From contig NC_065923.1 in the NCBI RefSeq assembly GCF_024586455.1, positions 53,537,237 through 53,601,236 of the forward strand: 64,000 nucleotides of DNA, read 5' to 3'. Below are positions 41,371 to 53,439 of this stretch, in pieces (the first letter of the stretch is position 1; each line of letters begins with the position of its first letter). A program made the position numbers and the translations under genes. Origin of the DNA: Bactrocera neohumeralis (lineage: Eukaryota > Arthropoda > Insecta > Diptera > Tephritidae). The notes under the pieces are model-generated. The model had not been told where the DNA came from. It did no database searches and saw only the letters and a list, made by a program, of their open reading frames with translations.

Positions 41371-42240
41371 TTGAATAATAACAAAAACAAACATTTTTTT
41401 TGGGTTGCGCCAGGGCACTGGCAAGAAGGGAAGATAGCGATAGCAGTTGCTTCGTCAGGAATTGCTGCAACTCTTTTAAAGGAAGGAAAACCTGCTCATT
41501 CATCTTTTAAATTTCCGTTATCCATAAATCTTGAACAACAATCAATATGTTCTATCCTCAAAAATGAGAATGCACCATGAGCCATAAGACACATGTAGAG
41601 GCCATAGACAAACTATTAAAAGACCTTAGAAGCTCCTCTGCTTTCATGGACGAGATAACTTTTGTATTTGCTGGAGATTTCCGACAGACTCTTCATGTCA
41701 TTAGATATCATCAAAGTATACCTTATATCGTCGCTCTTATAAACTTCGACTGAAAATATTAAATTACGGACGAATATGAGAGCTTATCTTTATAGAATAA
41801 CTGATGGTGATTTTCCACAGCAACTACTTAAACTTTAGGAAGGAATTTTTCCCACTCCAAATTTAAGCAGTAACTGTAATATTCTCCTGGATGAGTCTCT
41901 TTGCCCAATACTCCACAGTTTTGAAATTTTAATAGATGCAGTATACCCTGACATTGAGAATTTGGAGGAAAAGGAATTTCATAGGTTCTGTGTCAACGAA
42001 ATAAACGATCCAATTACTCAAAAAGTTCTTGAAGAAATAATAAAAATACAAATCCATAGACACCGTGACTAATATCGAAGAGGCAGTCCATTATCCCCAG
42101 GAGATTTAAAATTCATTAAACCCTTCTGGAATGCCACCACATGAATTGGTTTTAAAAATTGGAATTCCAATTATGCTTTTGAAGAATTTAAGTCCTCCAA
42201 ACAGAGGGACGAGGCTCAACAATTTAATGAACAACAATCA
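41371..42240 (+). mobile_element. Helitron helicase remnant
   Basis: Plus-strand frames read KIAIAVASSGIAATLLKEGK and PAHSSFKFPLSINLEQQS (from about 41428). They continue with HVEAIDKLLKDLRSS and TFVFAGDFRQTLHVI (41595-41705), and FPQQLL, then IFPTPN. The end is IEEAVHYPQE and NSLNPSGMPPHELVLKIGIP with IMLLKNLSPPN (about 42070-42200). These are the PIF1-type helicase blocks of Helitrons, including AGDFRQ and the hallmark NSLNP-GMPPHEL near the C-terminus. The Walker A loop is decayed (APGHWQEGK for GxGGTGK). Frameshifts, deletions and stops are present, and the Rep/HUH nuclease half is missing. Confidence 0.8.
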
Positions 42241-42244
42241 CTGG

Positions 42245-45200
42245 CCCAGCAGCTGATCAACTAGCTCATATATCGAGACCAATGATCCAAGTGATTGACC
42301 ATTCCCATGAAAGGCTTCAATGTTTTTCGCTCTAATGGCCAGACCAAGATCAAGGTCTATCGCAGGCCGGAGGTCCCGAAAATCAATTTATATTGCTTCC
42401 ATAAAATAATTTAACATCAAACATCGTTTACAGGTAAACACCGATTCAATAAATTACGATTAGAGAAAGTGAACTATATACTTAGTAAAGGCCTTTTTAC
42501 AAAAACAAAAAAAATAAAAATAATACAAAAAAATATACTTTCATATTCGAATTTCTATTTTTAATGACCGCACGTAAAAACGAGAATGTATGGGAAATGA
42601 ATAATTCTCGTGTGAAGCCGGAGCGGGCTGCTAGTATTATTTCAATTTGTTGAAATTTTTTGGGGATTTTACATACAAACTTTTTGGCAATAGAGCAGCA
42701 TGGAATCGAATACAGCTCAAATAGCACAGAACTTAAAGTCAACAGCAAGCAGGTCTAATAAAGGGCAGTATAAGTGGAGTGATTTTCTTAATGAAAGAAC
42801 AATACGAATACTTTTGGTGATTTATTACGAAAACTATTGTTAGGAATGATTTTTAATTTGCGATTAAGAGTCCAATATAAAAGTAATTAAAAAACTGAAA
42901 CTTTCTATCAACCAAATGTGATTATATATCGATAAGTTGTACTCTAAATAAGAAGGTTCTCGCGGTCGCACAGGATCTAGTCGATGACCAAGGCTTGTTA
43001 AACACACGAGAAATCTGTGGATCGAACGGAGACTCAGGTCGTTCGCAATTCGATGCAATCGTGACAATAGTGCCTTTTCTTGTGTTTCTAGCGATTCAGC
43101 TACTTAAACGAGTTTGATAACGAAGTATATATTCACAATGAGAGTAGAGTGATCGAGCTCAATGCTTTATTGCCGCTCTGCTATATGTATACTGTCTAAA
43201 AGGCTATTATTCGATGCATACTCCTACTGGTACCTTAATGTCAACCACTTATGCTTGAAAAACGCGGCAGTGATTCAGTCACCTGACCCTGCTTGACGAA
43301 GAGCTTCTTACAGAAAACTCGCCTTCGAACCTTCTCTGTGAACTTCAGCCATTCCTTAAAAGACTCAGGTCGCCTCATACTTAATGACCCGATCACAAAT
43401 CTTCGTCAGTATGTGGCCAGAGAAAATGTCGTCAGAATGACTCAGCGATGCAGTGGTTTATATTTTCAGGATGCAGTTAAAAAGGAGAAAATTTCAGAAA
43501 TTTTCTCTGTTTGGACACTTTTATGTACCCAGCTTCTCTAAGTCTTCTTTCGCAGCAATATGGTATATTTGCCGCCTATATTCACCTTTGCTATGTGTAG
43601 AATAATATCCGCTGTTGTCCGAAGTGCGAAGTGCACCAAAGTGCAATTAAAAGTGCTCTGTTGATATTTTCAAGCTTCTTAGCGAATGTAGCTTAAAGTA
43701 CATCTGTTATTTTATACTCCCTGATAAATTTTACTTGGATTGACGAGAAGTCGCCGAAAAATAGCCGCTTCTATCCGCCCAGTTGGATACCACGTTGAGG
43801 TATGCTAAGATGCGTAGGAGGCTACAAACTTTCTTTTTATCATGGGAGCAATGCAGAGTAGACTATCAACTGATAGTCGCGAGGACAATATGTTATATTT
43901 CTCATAAAGGAAGCAGTCAGCAGTCTTGTCTATCTTCTAGCGATATGTAATTGGATCATTATTTGTCCTTATGAAATGCTTTCAGTTTATAATTACAGTG
44001 TCTCAAATTGATGTACCACAAGCTGAAAAGTGCAACGTTCAGTAAAACATATATAATTAAATAAAGATTTGGCAGTCTTCAACTCTAACTTGGTCCTGTT
44101 AAGTCACAAACTTATCCAAACTCTCTTCCAGCGCTAATTGCACCCGAACGAGCTGCACTATCTTCTCCCTACCCAGTTAGAGATCAACATTTAGAGGTCA
44201 ACAGTTAGAGGTCATATCCCGAAAGTTAAAAATACTTTTAACTGCAAATCTAATAATATAATTGAAAGTCCGTCCACTATATTCATACAGTTTTAATATA
44301 ATCGAAAGATAAAGACTTGCTATTACGTGCAAACAAATCAAATCACAAAATCTCTTTTGTCCAGCCCGCATAGCTCTTGTCGCATTAACGAGAACTTGAC
44401 TACACAACTGGCCAGGCGACTTAGCTGCAGTTGAGCTGAATGGCGGCAAATCACATGACATGGCATAAACCAACCCATTACCACATAATTGCATACATAT
44501 GTGTACGTGTGTGTATATGTGTGAGTGCTGGTCTTGGTCTGCCTCGCAAATATCTTGTTAGCGCTCATCAAAATCCGCAAATCCATGTGTAAATGTCAAC
44601 AGTCGGCAATGTTGTGGTGCGCAGCATATAATTCCGGGCTGAGCACACAAACATACTCATCTATATACCCAAGTCCTCCGGTGTGTGCACAGGCAATTGC
44701 AGGATTGCAGCATGTTAGTTGTAATACTACAAAATGTGTAGGTGGCGAGTGCTTAAATCGTTCAACGCTGCAATTGCAATACTTAGCTCAAACACTGCAC
44801 ATTTCATACAACAACAACGTTCTATTGTAATAAATTTGCGTTAACGAACAGACAATGTTCAGACGTACATATATACTATATGTGTAGGTAAATGTGTGAT
44901 AATCATGGCAATACTGGGTGTCGGGTATCTTTTAGGAATTGAAGTCGCCACATGTTGATCACTTCAAGTGGCAAATCTAAGTCCGAACGATCAATTTATC
45001 AAGGTATGTGGTCTGTCGGAGCTAGGGCATATTAAATTAGGTGTATGCGCGGGTTATACGAGTAGGAAGGACTGACCGATTGAGAATATTTTTCGGTCGC
45101 ATTATGCTCAAGGAAATATACGCATTTAATTTAATTTTTTATGTTAAGCGCACCAACGTTTTTTGTTTTAGTAAATGCCTTTCTTATCAAAGTTCGAAAC

Positions 45201-45305
45201 TTGTCCGAAAAATGTTTGCTCATAATTGGTTGATTTGCGAAAAAATTAATGTACATTCGAAGGTTCCAGGAATTTCTATGGCAATCACCTGCGTTTTCGG
45301 TTGCT
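42245..45305. other. No gene supported
   Basis: The first 100 bases are probably the Helitron tail. A 47-codon frame at 42700-42843 (MESNTAQIAQNLKSTASRSN onward, with KGQYKWSDF) is faintly like a Myb/MADF-type start of a Harbinger-associated protein. The block 43270-43540 holds an 82-codon frame without homology. Simple GT patches lie near 44500. Nothing firm. Confidence 0.35.
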
Positions 45306-45309
45306 CTTT

Positions 45310-46507
45310 GAAATAGATACACTTTAGATTTCTTTGTCTTTCAATTTTTTTATTGAGAAAGTATTAAAAATAAACAAATAAAGTGCTTTAGAGCTACATC
45401 TAAATTAAAAGAAATATTCTAAACTTATTGGAACGGGAAAAATAGACCTTTTTCACTTACAAAAACTAGCCAATCGAAACAATGCCAAACGCAGCTCCAG
45501 AACCGTTGATAGCTATTTGAAGGATCCAGAGGAATATGGAAAACACTTTAAAGGAAAAAAGAAAGCACTATCTGAACAATCAGTACGCAAAATTGTTGGA
45601 ATTGCTTCAAATTCGATTAAGTCTGCAGCTAAGATTAAGGAATTAGCCGGAATAAAAGCAAGCCTTTCAACTGTTCAGCGTACAATCAGAAATGCAGAAC
45701 TCCTGAAGCATCTAAAAATCAAGAAAAAACCCCTTCAGAATGAACTACGAAATAAAACATGGCATGAACTGTTCAATCTGACATTCGACTTAATGATTGG
45801 CATTCAGTTGTCTTTATTGAAGAAACACTTTTTTAATTTAGATGGACCTGATGGCTTTCAATACTATAAACATGATTTGCGGAATGAGGAGCTATGTACT
45901 TGCATATTTAAGTCGCCACCACAGCCGAGAAGATGGAGTCATAGTGTGGGGTGCCAACACATTTTGTGGAACAATTAATTTGATTTTTATCAATCAGAAC
46001 ATGAACGACGATCGCTTCAAAACATTGTTGGAGTCCGTATTTTTAAAACTAAGTGATCTCTTTAGACCAACTTCTCAGATTTTTCAACAAGTCAGTTTTC
46101 CTATTTATAACGCTCGAGTAGTAAAGTCGTTTATTTCGAGTCAAAACGTTAATGTCATGACCTGGCCACCATATTCTCCAGATCTTAACGTTATTGAAAA
46201 TGTTTGGGGCTGGCTAACACGGAAGATATACGAAGGAGGAAAGCAATACGAAGATAAGGAAACATTAACTGCAGCTATTAAAAATGCTTTTAGATTTCCT
46301 TGGCCTACATAGGTTCCCTATATCATTCTACGAAGGGTCGGATATATGAAGTTATTACTAATAAAGGAGGCAAAAGTCGTTACTGAAATTATTATTTCTT
46401 GTTTCTAATAAACAAAATATTAACAGGAACTAAAAATTTAAGTTAAACAATTTCTTTTCTTAGAAAAAATTTAAAAGTCTAAGTGTGTCTAACCTACTGA
46501 CCAGCAG
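45310..46507 (+). mobile_element. Tc1-like transposon, mutated
   Basis: Two overlapping frames together cover most of a Tc1-type transposase. 45517-45978 holds KGKKKALSEQSVRKIVGIAS and LAGIKASLSTVQRTIRNAEL (HTH domain), then FFNLDGPDGFQYYKHDLRNE. 45842-46312 holds DGVIVWGANTFCGTINLIFI, NMNDDRFKTLLESVF and WPPYSPDLNVIENVWGWLTR. The first catalytic site (normally FSDE before NLDGPDG) is absent, and the second (FQQDNAPIH) has become FQQVSFPIY. The third, PDLNVIENVW, keeps its Glu. The right terminus (near 46507, reverse strand cactgctggtcagtagg) and the left (near 45313, tagatacactttagat) share a subterminal TAGA-ACACTT stretch, so the inverted repeats are partly lost. Confidence 0.8.
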
Positions 46508-46803
46508 TGTGGTTTAACCGTTGTAAACGGTATGGAGTCAACCAATTCTTAGGACTAAGCTGATTTTATTTACTTTTGTCACAAAAATTTTCATATTTGA
46601 TAAATGGAGGCCGCAAAAAAAGTTTGGAGCTTATAATACAATAGATACTGTACTACTGTAAGCAACAATTGAAAAATTATAAAATTATTCGGCTATATCT
46701 TACAATGAAACCTATATAAAGCTAACCCAACCTGAAAGTTTGCCTTTACTGCCCTTGCCGTATTCGAAAAAATGCTGCCGTGTTTTAGCGATTTGGTGGA
46801 ATA

Positions 46804-47491
46804 CACTCAGTCCTTTTTTTACGCGATTTTTGGTTCTGCCACTAATCGCGTAGAAAAAAAACGCGTAAAAATGGTTAGTTTTCCAATATTAACTGACGAA
46901 TTGGTTCCGAATATAAAAAATATCGCGTTTAACAAAATATACGCGCAAAAAAATATTCAAAAACAATACAATAAGTTTCAAATTTCAGACTTATGATTTA
47001 TTTATTCATAACAAAATAAAAAATGCAAAACAAAAACCATATATAAAAGAGAAAAAAAAAGGAAAATAGGTAGATTTATTGAAAAAACCGTTAAACGCTG
47101 TTTAATCATTGTCATTATCCGTAGTGGAAATTATTCTTAGCCGCTTATTTTGATGGCCGGCACTGATATCGCTAGAATTTGTATCAGAATCAATAGTAAG
47201 AACTATGGATTGATGTTCTGATTGACTTAGCGTCTCCGACTGAGTTTGCACCATAAATTCAGTTAATTTTGTTTGAATGCTTCTTTTTTGACCCAATAAA
47301 TTCCGATGTAGTTCTTTATATCTTAACATGCAGAGACTCAATTCTTTTTGAAAAATTCGACACGTTCGGCATCAGTATCATTTGCTACAAAATAATTTTC
47401 CAATTCTGCTGCAAGTTTAAGACGAAGCAAAAAACAAAAAAAAAAGCAATCGCGTTAAAGTGAGAAATTCGCGTAAAAAAAGGACTGAGTG
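46804..47491. mobile_element. Pogo/Tc1-superfamily element with perfect inverted ends
   Basis: The left end cactcagtccttttttta (46804-) and the reverse-complemented right end (ending 47491) are identical for 23 bp. A TA dinucleotide flanks each side (46802-46803 and 47492-47493), the classic target duplication of the Tc1/mariner/pogo superfamily. Several CGCGTTAAA/CGCGTAAAA words recur inside near both ends. The 688-bp element retains only the end of a gene on the minus strand (47102-47341) with a poly(A) signal. The clean termini suggest recent mobility. Confidence 0.85.
47102..47341 (-). pseudogene. C-terminal fragment of the element's own protein
   Basis: A 79-codon minus-strand frame starts MSLCMLRYKELHRNLLGQKR and ends in an acidic Ser/Asp-rich tail containing AGHQNKRLRIISTTDNDND. 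Downstream on the minus strand AATAAA lies at about 47075-47080. Position and tail resemble the C-terminus of a pogo/Tigger-like transposase, but no catalytic motif remains, so this rests on context. It would not make an active transposase. Confidence 0.45.
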
Positions 47492-47760
47492 TATATGGTA
47501 AGTGCGAGTACGTTCTGGTTACAGAGGCCCTATTGTTGTGAGAACAAGCTTATTCTACTGAATTGAAATCGAGTTATGTATTTCATGCAAAACTTGTTCT
47601 TAACTTTACTTTTTATGTCTACTAATCATTCAGCTGAAATGCTTTAAAAGGCTTCTTTGAATTTCACTAAGTCTTTGTACTCAAATATTATATATGTATG
47701 TATATATATTTTTTTTATACATATATTTACAAGTAATTAGATGTAAATGTATTAAAGGGT

Positions 47761-48048
47761 GAAATGTTTATTCAAGATATTAGTTTGAAAAGGTCGGAGG
47801 CTTTTATTGTTCTAGCTGATTTCTTTGCTTATTTATTATTTATTATCTATTTTTATATTTTTCTGGGAATTATCCGAATTTATTTATATATTATATATAC
47901 AAGTAGATATATGCTGCCCGATAAAGCTTGAAATGTTTATTCATAATATTACTTCGAAAAGGTCAGAGGCTGATTTGTTTACTTATTTGTTATCTACTTT
48001 TATCTTTTTCTGGGAATTATCCGAATTTACTTACATATTTAGGAAATA
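47761..48048. repeat. Tandem duplication, period about 169 bp
   Basis: The unit starting gaaatgtttattcaagatat at 47761 recurs from 47930 (gaaatgtttattcataatat). Both are followed by gaaaaggtc-gaggct, ttgtta or ttatta-tct patches and ttttctgggaattatccgaa before diverging near 48048. Two copies, the second partial. No coding potential recognised. Confidence 0.75.
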
Positions 48049-48049
48049 A

Positions 48050-48475
48050 CCGAAAATTCATTTTAATATGAAATAATTGGGTACGATTTATAAATATCTC
48101 ATTTGCGCTTCATAAACACCAAGAGTTTCTTTCTAACTTCAGCGAATCAACATTAAAGCTGAGGCATGAAGAGAAAAAATACAAGAAAAACTTTTCAACG
48201 CAAATGCAAATTTCTCTGTCTTATCCATAAAGGGCTGCCATATATTTAAAGAGTTCAGAGATTGAGAGTGATTCGCACAAATATGAATGATGAGGAATAT
48301 GAATGATATGAAAGAATTTTAAAAATTACGTTCAACGACTAACGGAATGTGTACAAATATCAATATGTGGTACATACATACTATAGGCCGATGAGTTGCG
48401 CATTATGTAATTAAATTATTAATATTAAAGGTTAATTCCAATGATTTTTTTTTTAATACTAATTTTAACAATTAA
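48050..48475. other. No gene seen
   Basis: AT-rich; unassigned. Confidence 0.35.
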
Positions 48476-48479
48476 GGAA

Positions 48480-49065
48480 GAGTTAAATTCGGGTGTCACC
48501 GAAAATTTCATACTTCTACAACTCTTCTGAATTTCAATTATATTGTATATCTCACATATTTTCGAAAAAAAAGTTCACATTTGGAACTGAGTTCCTCATA
48601 TTCGGTATCTGAGGACGTGAATAGTTGTCAAAAGCTGGTCTACTTTAAGCGGCAAAGTCTTATCCCGATACTTTCATTGATGCTCGATTTGCATACTGAA
48701 AAGTGAAATAATCAGATGGAATTTAAATTTGTTTTATATACGAAGTAGTCTTAGTTGTGGTCCAATATTGCCAATATTCGGACATAGGAATGTCAAGATA
48801 ATGTTTTGTACCAAACTTCGATATCGGTCTATTAGATTTTCGATTATTGGCGTTTTGAGGGCATGGCATTGGTACGTATATAATTCTTCCTTCTCTATAC
48901 TTTTACAGAAGTTACAGCTTCCTCGGGCAGGCGGCGAAACAGACAGTCACTCATTCTTCAAGTCGCGTCGTCATCATGACCATGATCTAACTAGATTAAT
49001 GACGCACGCACAACCGTTAGGTGAACAAAACTATTATACTCTCTGTAGCAACTTGTTGAGAAGGA
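48480..49065 (+). repeat. Dispersed tephritid-type repeat copy
   Basis: It starts 'aattcgggtgtcaccgaaaa' and 'tttcatacttctacaac' and ends near 'ctattatactctctgtagc' and 'aacttgttgagaagg', wording I know from a high-copy tephritid repeat. Its start matches, in reverse orientation, 38385-38450. The interior ('gtagtcttagttgtggtcc', 'gacataggaatgtcaagata') resembles the copies at 5375 and 63340. Open frames inside (for example 148 codons from 48729) are chance. Confidence 0.6.
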
Positions 49066-49069
49066 TAAA

Positions 49070-49585
49070 AAGAATATTCATATACTCTTTTAAGCGCATT
49101 CATATGTACCTACCAACTACTTTGTTATATACTTTTAACCACATTACCACCAATTCAAAAGCAATCATCTGGTAAACTAAAATATCTTGCTTCAATCGAA
49201 ATTGCGTAAAAAATTTGAATTGAAAAGATTAATGAGCATTAATGTCATTAAATAAAATCATAAAATAAAATGCAGATTTCAAACGAAATTGTGTTCATGC
49301 TTGCGATCATACAGAAACAACTTTAATCATACGCCATGGCGAAAAAAACGTTTGCAGTAAAATTCCCCAAAATATTTGCAATTCATTGATGTATTTGCAT
49401 GTATGGACTAAATAATCCCTATCAGATACGTATATACACCGATAATTACATAAATCAAACAAATTTGACCTTTTTCGGAATAATTATTATTTGGTTTAAT
49501 TTTCGGTTAAAGCTTCTAAATAAATTGCTGTTGGAATTAACATATTATACATATGTCATTTAAAATAAATATCCTCAAAAATTTA
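49070..49585. other. No gene seen
   Basis: AT-rich; unassigned. Confidence 0.35.
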
Positions 49586-49589
49586 TTAC

Positions 49590-50045
49590 AAACCAAAAAA
49601 CGTTACCTTTTATTGCACCGAACTTATATGCTGAAGCTGTAATATCTTATACAAATACAAAAGTTTCCCTAGAAGAAGTTGATTACAAAGGTTCAATTTG
49701 TATGGCAGCTGCATGCTGTAGTGCTCCTATCTGAACATTTTCTTCGGAGAACGTATTATTGGCTTAGAAGACAGCCCAAGCCAAATGAAAAAGTTTTTTG
49801 ACTGTTCAGTTTATATGACAGCTATATGGTATAGTATTCCGATATTGGCGATTCCGGCAGATGAGTAGCTTCTTGAGGAGAAAAAGCCGTGTGGAAAACT
49901 TCATATTGATATCTAAAAAACTGAGGTACAACTTCACGTATATACAGACAGACGGACATGTAGTATATATACTTTATAGGACCTCCGACGTGTCCTTATG
50001 GATTTTACAAACTTAGTGACAAGCTTAATATACTTTCAGGGTATT
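49590..50045 (+). repeat. Dispersed repeat ending in 'aatatactttcagggtatt'
   Basis: Contains 'tttgtatggcagctgcatgc', 'cagtttatatgacagctata', 'gcagatgagtagcttcttga', 'cagacagacggacatg' and the terminus 'gcttaatatactttcagggt'. The order and wording match a family I remember in tephritids, and the tail is normally 'cttaatataccctgttcag'. No protein is encoded. Confidence 0.65.
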
Positions 50046-50049
50046 AACA

Positions 50050-51630
50050 TTGAAAATAATTATATCAGCACCAAAATCGAAATGCACTTCGGTATATATA
50101 TACATATTTTTATAGCAAAGTACACGGTATGAATGTTTTATAGCACATTTACATATTAATTGAATTTGTAGATTAATTTGTTTATTATTCATTTATTTGT
50201 TTTCCTGGCGTTTTCCGCAATTTTATCGTTGAGGTATGAATGTATAAATGAGCAAAACGATAAATCATTTGAATAGTGTCCGTATGTAAAATATTATACA
50301 ACCCAACAATTGGTCAATACAACGTTAAATCAATCAAGATATCAGTCAATCAATCAATAATTAAATTTTTTTTTGTATTAATCTACTTTCTAGTATTAGT
50401 ACATACATATGTATAGATATATGTAGTACGGTAGTTTTGCCGATCCAACTCACACATGAGGAAATTAATTGCTTAAATACCGCGCCTAATGATATAACTG
50501 TTTCGCTCTCAAACGCGCACTAAACTCATTTACCGCTTATTTCCAATGTGCAGCTAATACTTCTGAAAGTAAATTGAGCTAATAATTCTTGCGGCTTACT
50601 CTTTTGACCCTGTGTTGGGTCTATCATTAATGCAGTTTCCCCAAATCGTACAGTCATTTTTCCAATGCTCGCAACGGCAAATCAAATCGCCACAATGTTT
50701 TATCTTATCAATTTGGCTTCAATAAGTACATACATATGTAACCCAATACTCATGTACGTGAACAGCGCGATAAGTCATTGACTTCTCAATCACATTATAA
50801 CGAATGCAACACTGCGTTAAACAGCTAATATATTTCTTTTATAGTAGGGCGAAGCTAACCTACTCCCAACTCAAGATCTCCCACGGAACCACTGGTTAAG
50901 TACTACTTCGTAGACGACTAGCTGATATTTCAGAGCGCAAAATGTAGATAGTAAATTTATTTAGCTAAAGTGATAATGAAAAAGATTCAAATAATATAAA
51001 TAATAAGCGAGAGATTGAGAAATGGAAACGACAAATTTGATTTTGAAGCACATAACAAACAGTTTTTGAATAATATATTGTATATAGGAGCTCGCACAAG
51101 ATATAGAAATTTAGCCTAACTTCACTCTATTACCAAAAATATGCATTAATTCCTGAAACATTGCGCTTTAGTCCTTAAGTCCTTCTCCAAAAAATCATGT
51201 TTGCAAAATATTGTAAAAGTTTCAAGTCATTCAAAGGAAGTGAGCAAGTTATTCCTACGGCAGAGTCATTGCTCAGTACTACAAATAATAAAAAGTATCA
51301 GTAGATTTAAAATGAAATATATATATGATATATATATAATGCGAAAATTCTGAAGTATTGTAAAACCGTTAGTTTCAAATAGAACCAACCACATTTCTTC
51401 GCTAAATTATCAAATCTGAGTAAATATCTTGTAGTTGTAATAGTTTACAGGAATGAGCTAACCTCATTCACACTTCCAAACCACACCTCACTATCGCATT
51501 TCTTCTCTAAAACTCAGTATAAGTGTGTCCAGACTGCCGAATTGAGCTTGAATTTTGAAGTACTATACATGAGAAACAACATATAAAGGGCACTCGAGCT
51601 CATTTAAAGAAGTATTAACATATTCCCCAA
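50050..51630. other. No gene seen
   Basis: AT-rich with TATG and CAAT-type simple patches (50330-50360). No coding segment recognised. Confidence 0.35.
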
Positions 51631-51631
51631 T

Positions 51632-51790
51632 ATAGGTTAGGCTAGGTTAGGTTAATCCGGTAGGCTAATAAGCCACGCATAGACCAATTTTGGTCATTTG
51701 CGATACCAGATGGAGTTCAGTTACTAGGTCCATGATGAGTAGACATCCTTTAGGATGCCTGCGCTTCACGCGTTTTTCCTCAATATAGCT
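51632..51790 (+). repeat. Short interspersed repeat 'ggttaggctaggttaggtta'
   Basis: Starts with repeated TAGGTTAGG words, followed by 'aatccggtaggctaataagc', 'tagaccaattttggtcattt' and 'catcctttaggatgcctg'. I recognise this order as a short tephritid interspersed repeat. No internal copy elsewhere in the window was found to confirm it. Confidence 0.5.
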
Positions 51791-51794
51791 CTTC

Positions 51795-52445
51795 AAAAAT
51801 CACTGACTCACCTAAAGCACCTCGTACAAAAGATATGTAAGTCGACGTATGCAAATACTTATTTATCTTACCGTTTATCTATTTAGCAATAATGACGTCT
51901 ACTTCCGATTTCATACCCAACTTTGTTGTGTTTATTGTTTTGTTCATTAGTTCTGCACTGGCGTCAGCAATAAATCTGTTCAACGCACATCTGCCGCAAT
52001 TGCAATATTTATGTTATGGCAGAGGATCCGCGGTGGCCATATGAAGTATGCATCGATTGCGGCTGTTTGTAGCAAAGGCAGAAGTTCGAAAAAAACTTCA
52101 AAACAAAGACGAATGAGTCATGTATAAAGACTATATTATTCGCTACAAATGGGTTTGATAAACTAGGCAGTCACTATGTTACCAAAAGTTGGGCCCAATC
52201 CCCTCAAATCCTCACACATAAACAACAAATGTAGGGCTTGGCTATTATTAAAATGGCGGCTATGCGATTAGTGTGTAAATAATGTGCCAAAACAAATGAG
52301 CAGAGTGTCCAAGGTGTGCAGACGCTTCACAACTGGAATCTCATTTCAGTAGCTGCCTCCAACGGCAAGGTCGTAAATTGTACTTAACGGTTTTTCATTG
52401 CAAAAGTAAGGCACTGTTTGTTACCTTAGCGTTTCTTTTTTTGAC
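51795..52445. other. No gene seen; leads into exon candidate
   Basis: Complexity and GC rise after about 51900. No long open frame. The last bases form the pyrimidine-rich acceptor described for 52448. Confidence 0.3.
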
Positions 52446-52447
52446 AG

Positions 52448-52769
52448 CGTCTTTGTGTATACCGACAAGTGTTTGTGTGTGTGTCTGCGTGTGTAAATTA
52501 AAGATGCATTACTGCGAAATAATTCTTCCAGTTAAGCAGCTGCGTATAAGTGATTAATTAATGAGAAATGAAGAAAGTGTAGAAAAAGTGCAGCGAAACG
52601 AAGAAGTTAAACGGAAAGTAAAATAGCCTGAGAGAAAAAACATTTCATTTTGGCCTGAAGTAAAGCGTTTTTAATAATGCGAAATGTAGAAGTGTAAAGA
52701 GTTAACTCCTTTATAAAAAATAAAAAATGTACAAATAGTTTTTAAAGGAAAGGAATAAATGGCTCTAAG
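52448..52769 (+). other. Possible 5' exon with start codon and donor
   Basis: An acceptor-like tract (gcgtttctttttttgacag) ends at 52447. About 320 bases of UTR-like, A-rich, non-repetitive sequence follow. ATG at 52759 (ggaataaATGG) is followed by GCT CTA AG and a strong donor GTGAGT at 52770-52775. If real, the exon would carry the 5' UTR and only three-and-a-half codons (MAL...), a common arrangement in fly genes with a long first coding intron. No downstream exon could be identified. Splice motifs of this quality also arise by chance. Confidence 0.3.
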
Positions 52770-52775
52770 GTGAGT

Positions 52776-53435
52776 ACTTAATACTGAACTATTGTACTTT
52801 TATTTAAAAAGTCCAAATAAAAAAGGAAATAGAATTTAAAGTTTTACACACGGAAATACCGCATGCCGCAAAATCGCAAGAAAATTGAAGAATATCAAGT
52901 GTTCCTTAATATCATAAACAAAAAACATAAAAATATTATCTTTAGCAATTTCATGAACAATTTTTGACAACTTCATTATCTCGCACCATTTAAGATTACA
53001 ACAAAATGACATTCTATGCATAGTCATGTATTTAGCCACAAACCTTACCCACTATCGTCTAGTAAAGAGATGTCATACAATTTTATAGTCGACATTGTAT
53101 CTTGAATGTAAATTAACTAAAACTTTATTTCGGCTGACTTCTGAATTCCAGCGGATAGCACACCCGGATTTCATCTAAGAATATGACCTGGCCTCTTATG
53201 AAAATTTCGGCACACTAACTAACTACATAAATATTTTGCCAATAAATTTATTAAACAATTAAGTGATTCGATGCATTAAGAATTCACAACTTTTTACCAG
53301 AGTAATTGGTGTTGAATCTACCGACAATGTTTTTAATTACTTATATAATATAGCTCTTGGACCTAATGGAGTCAAGAAAATCAAAACAGGCTTTTGAGTA
53401 TTAAAATAAAAAACGTTAACTTATTTACGTTAACT
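52776..53435. other. No gene seen
   Basis: AT-rich; would be intron if the preceding exon is real. Confidence 0.3.
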
Positions 53436-53439
53436 CATT

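Noticed and set aside
42700..42843. 47-codon frame as a Myb/MADF-like Harbinger protein
   Set aside because: Only a KWSD-type hint; no conserved tryptophan spacing or transposase nearby.
48729..49175. 148-codon plus-strand frame
   Set aside because: Lies inside a recognised non-coding dispersed repeat; chance open frame.
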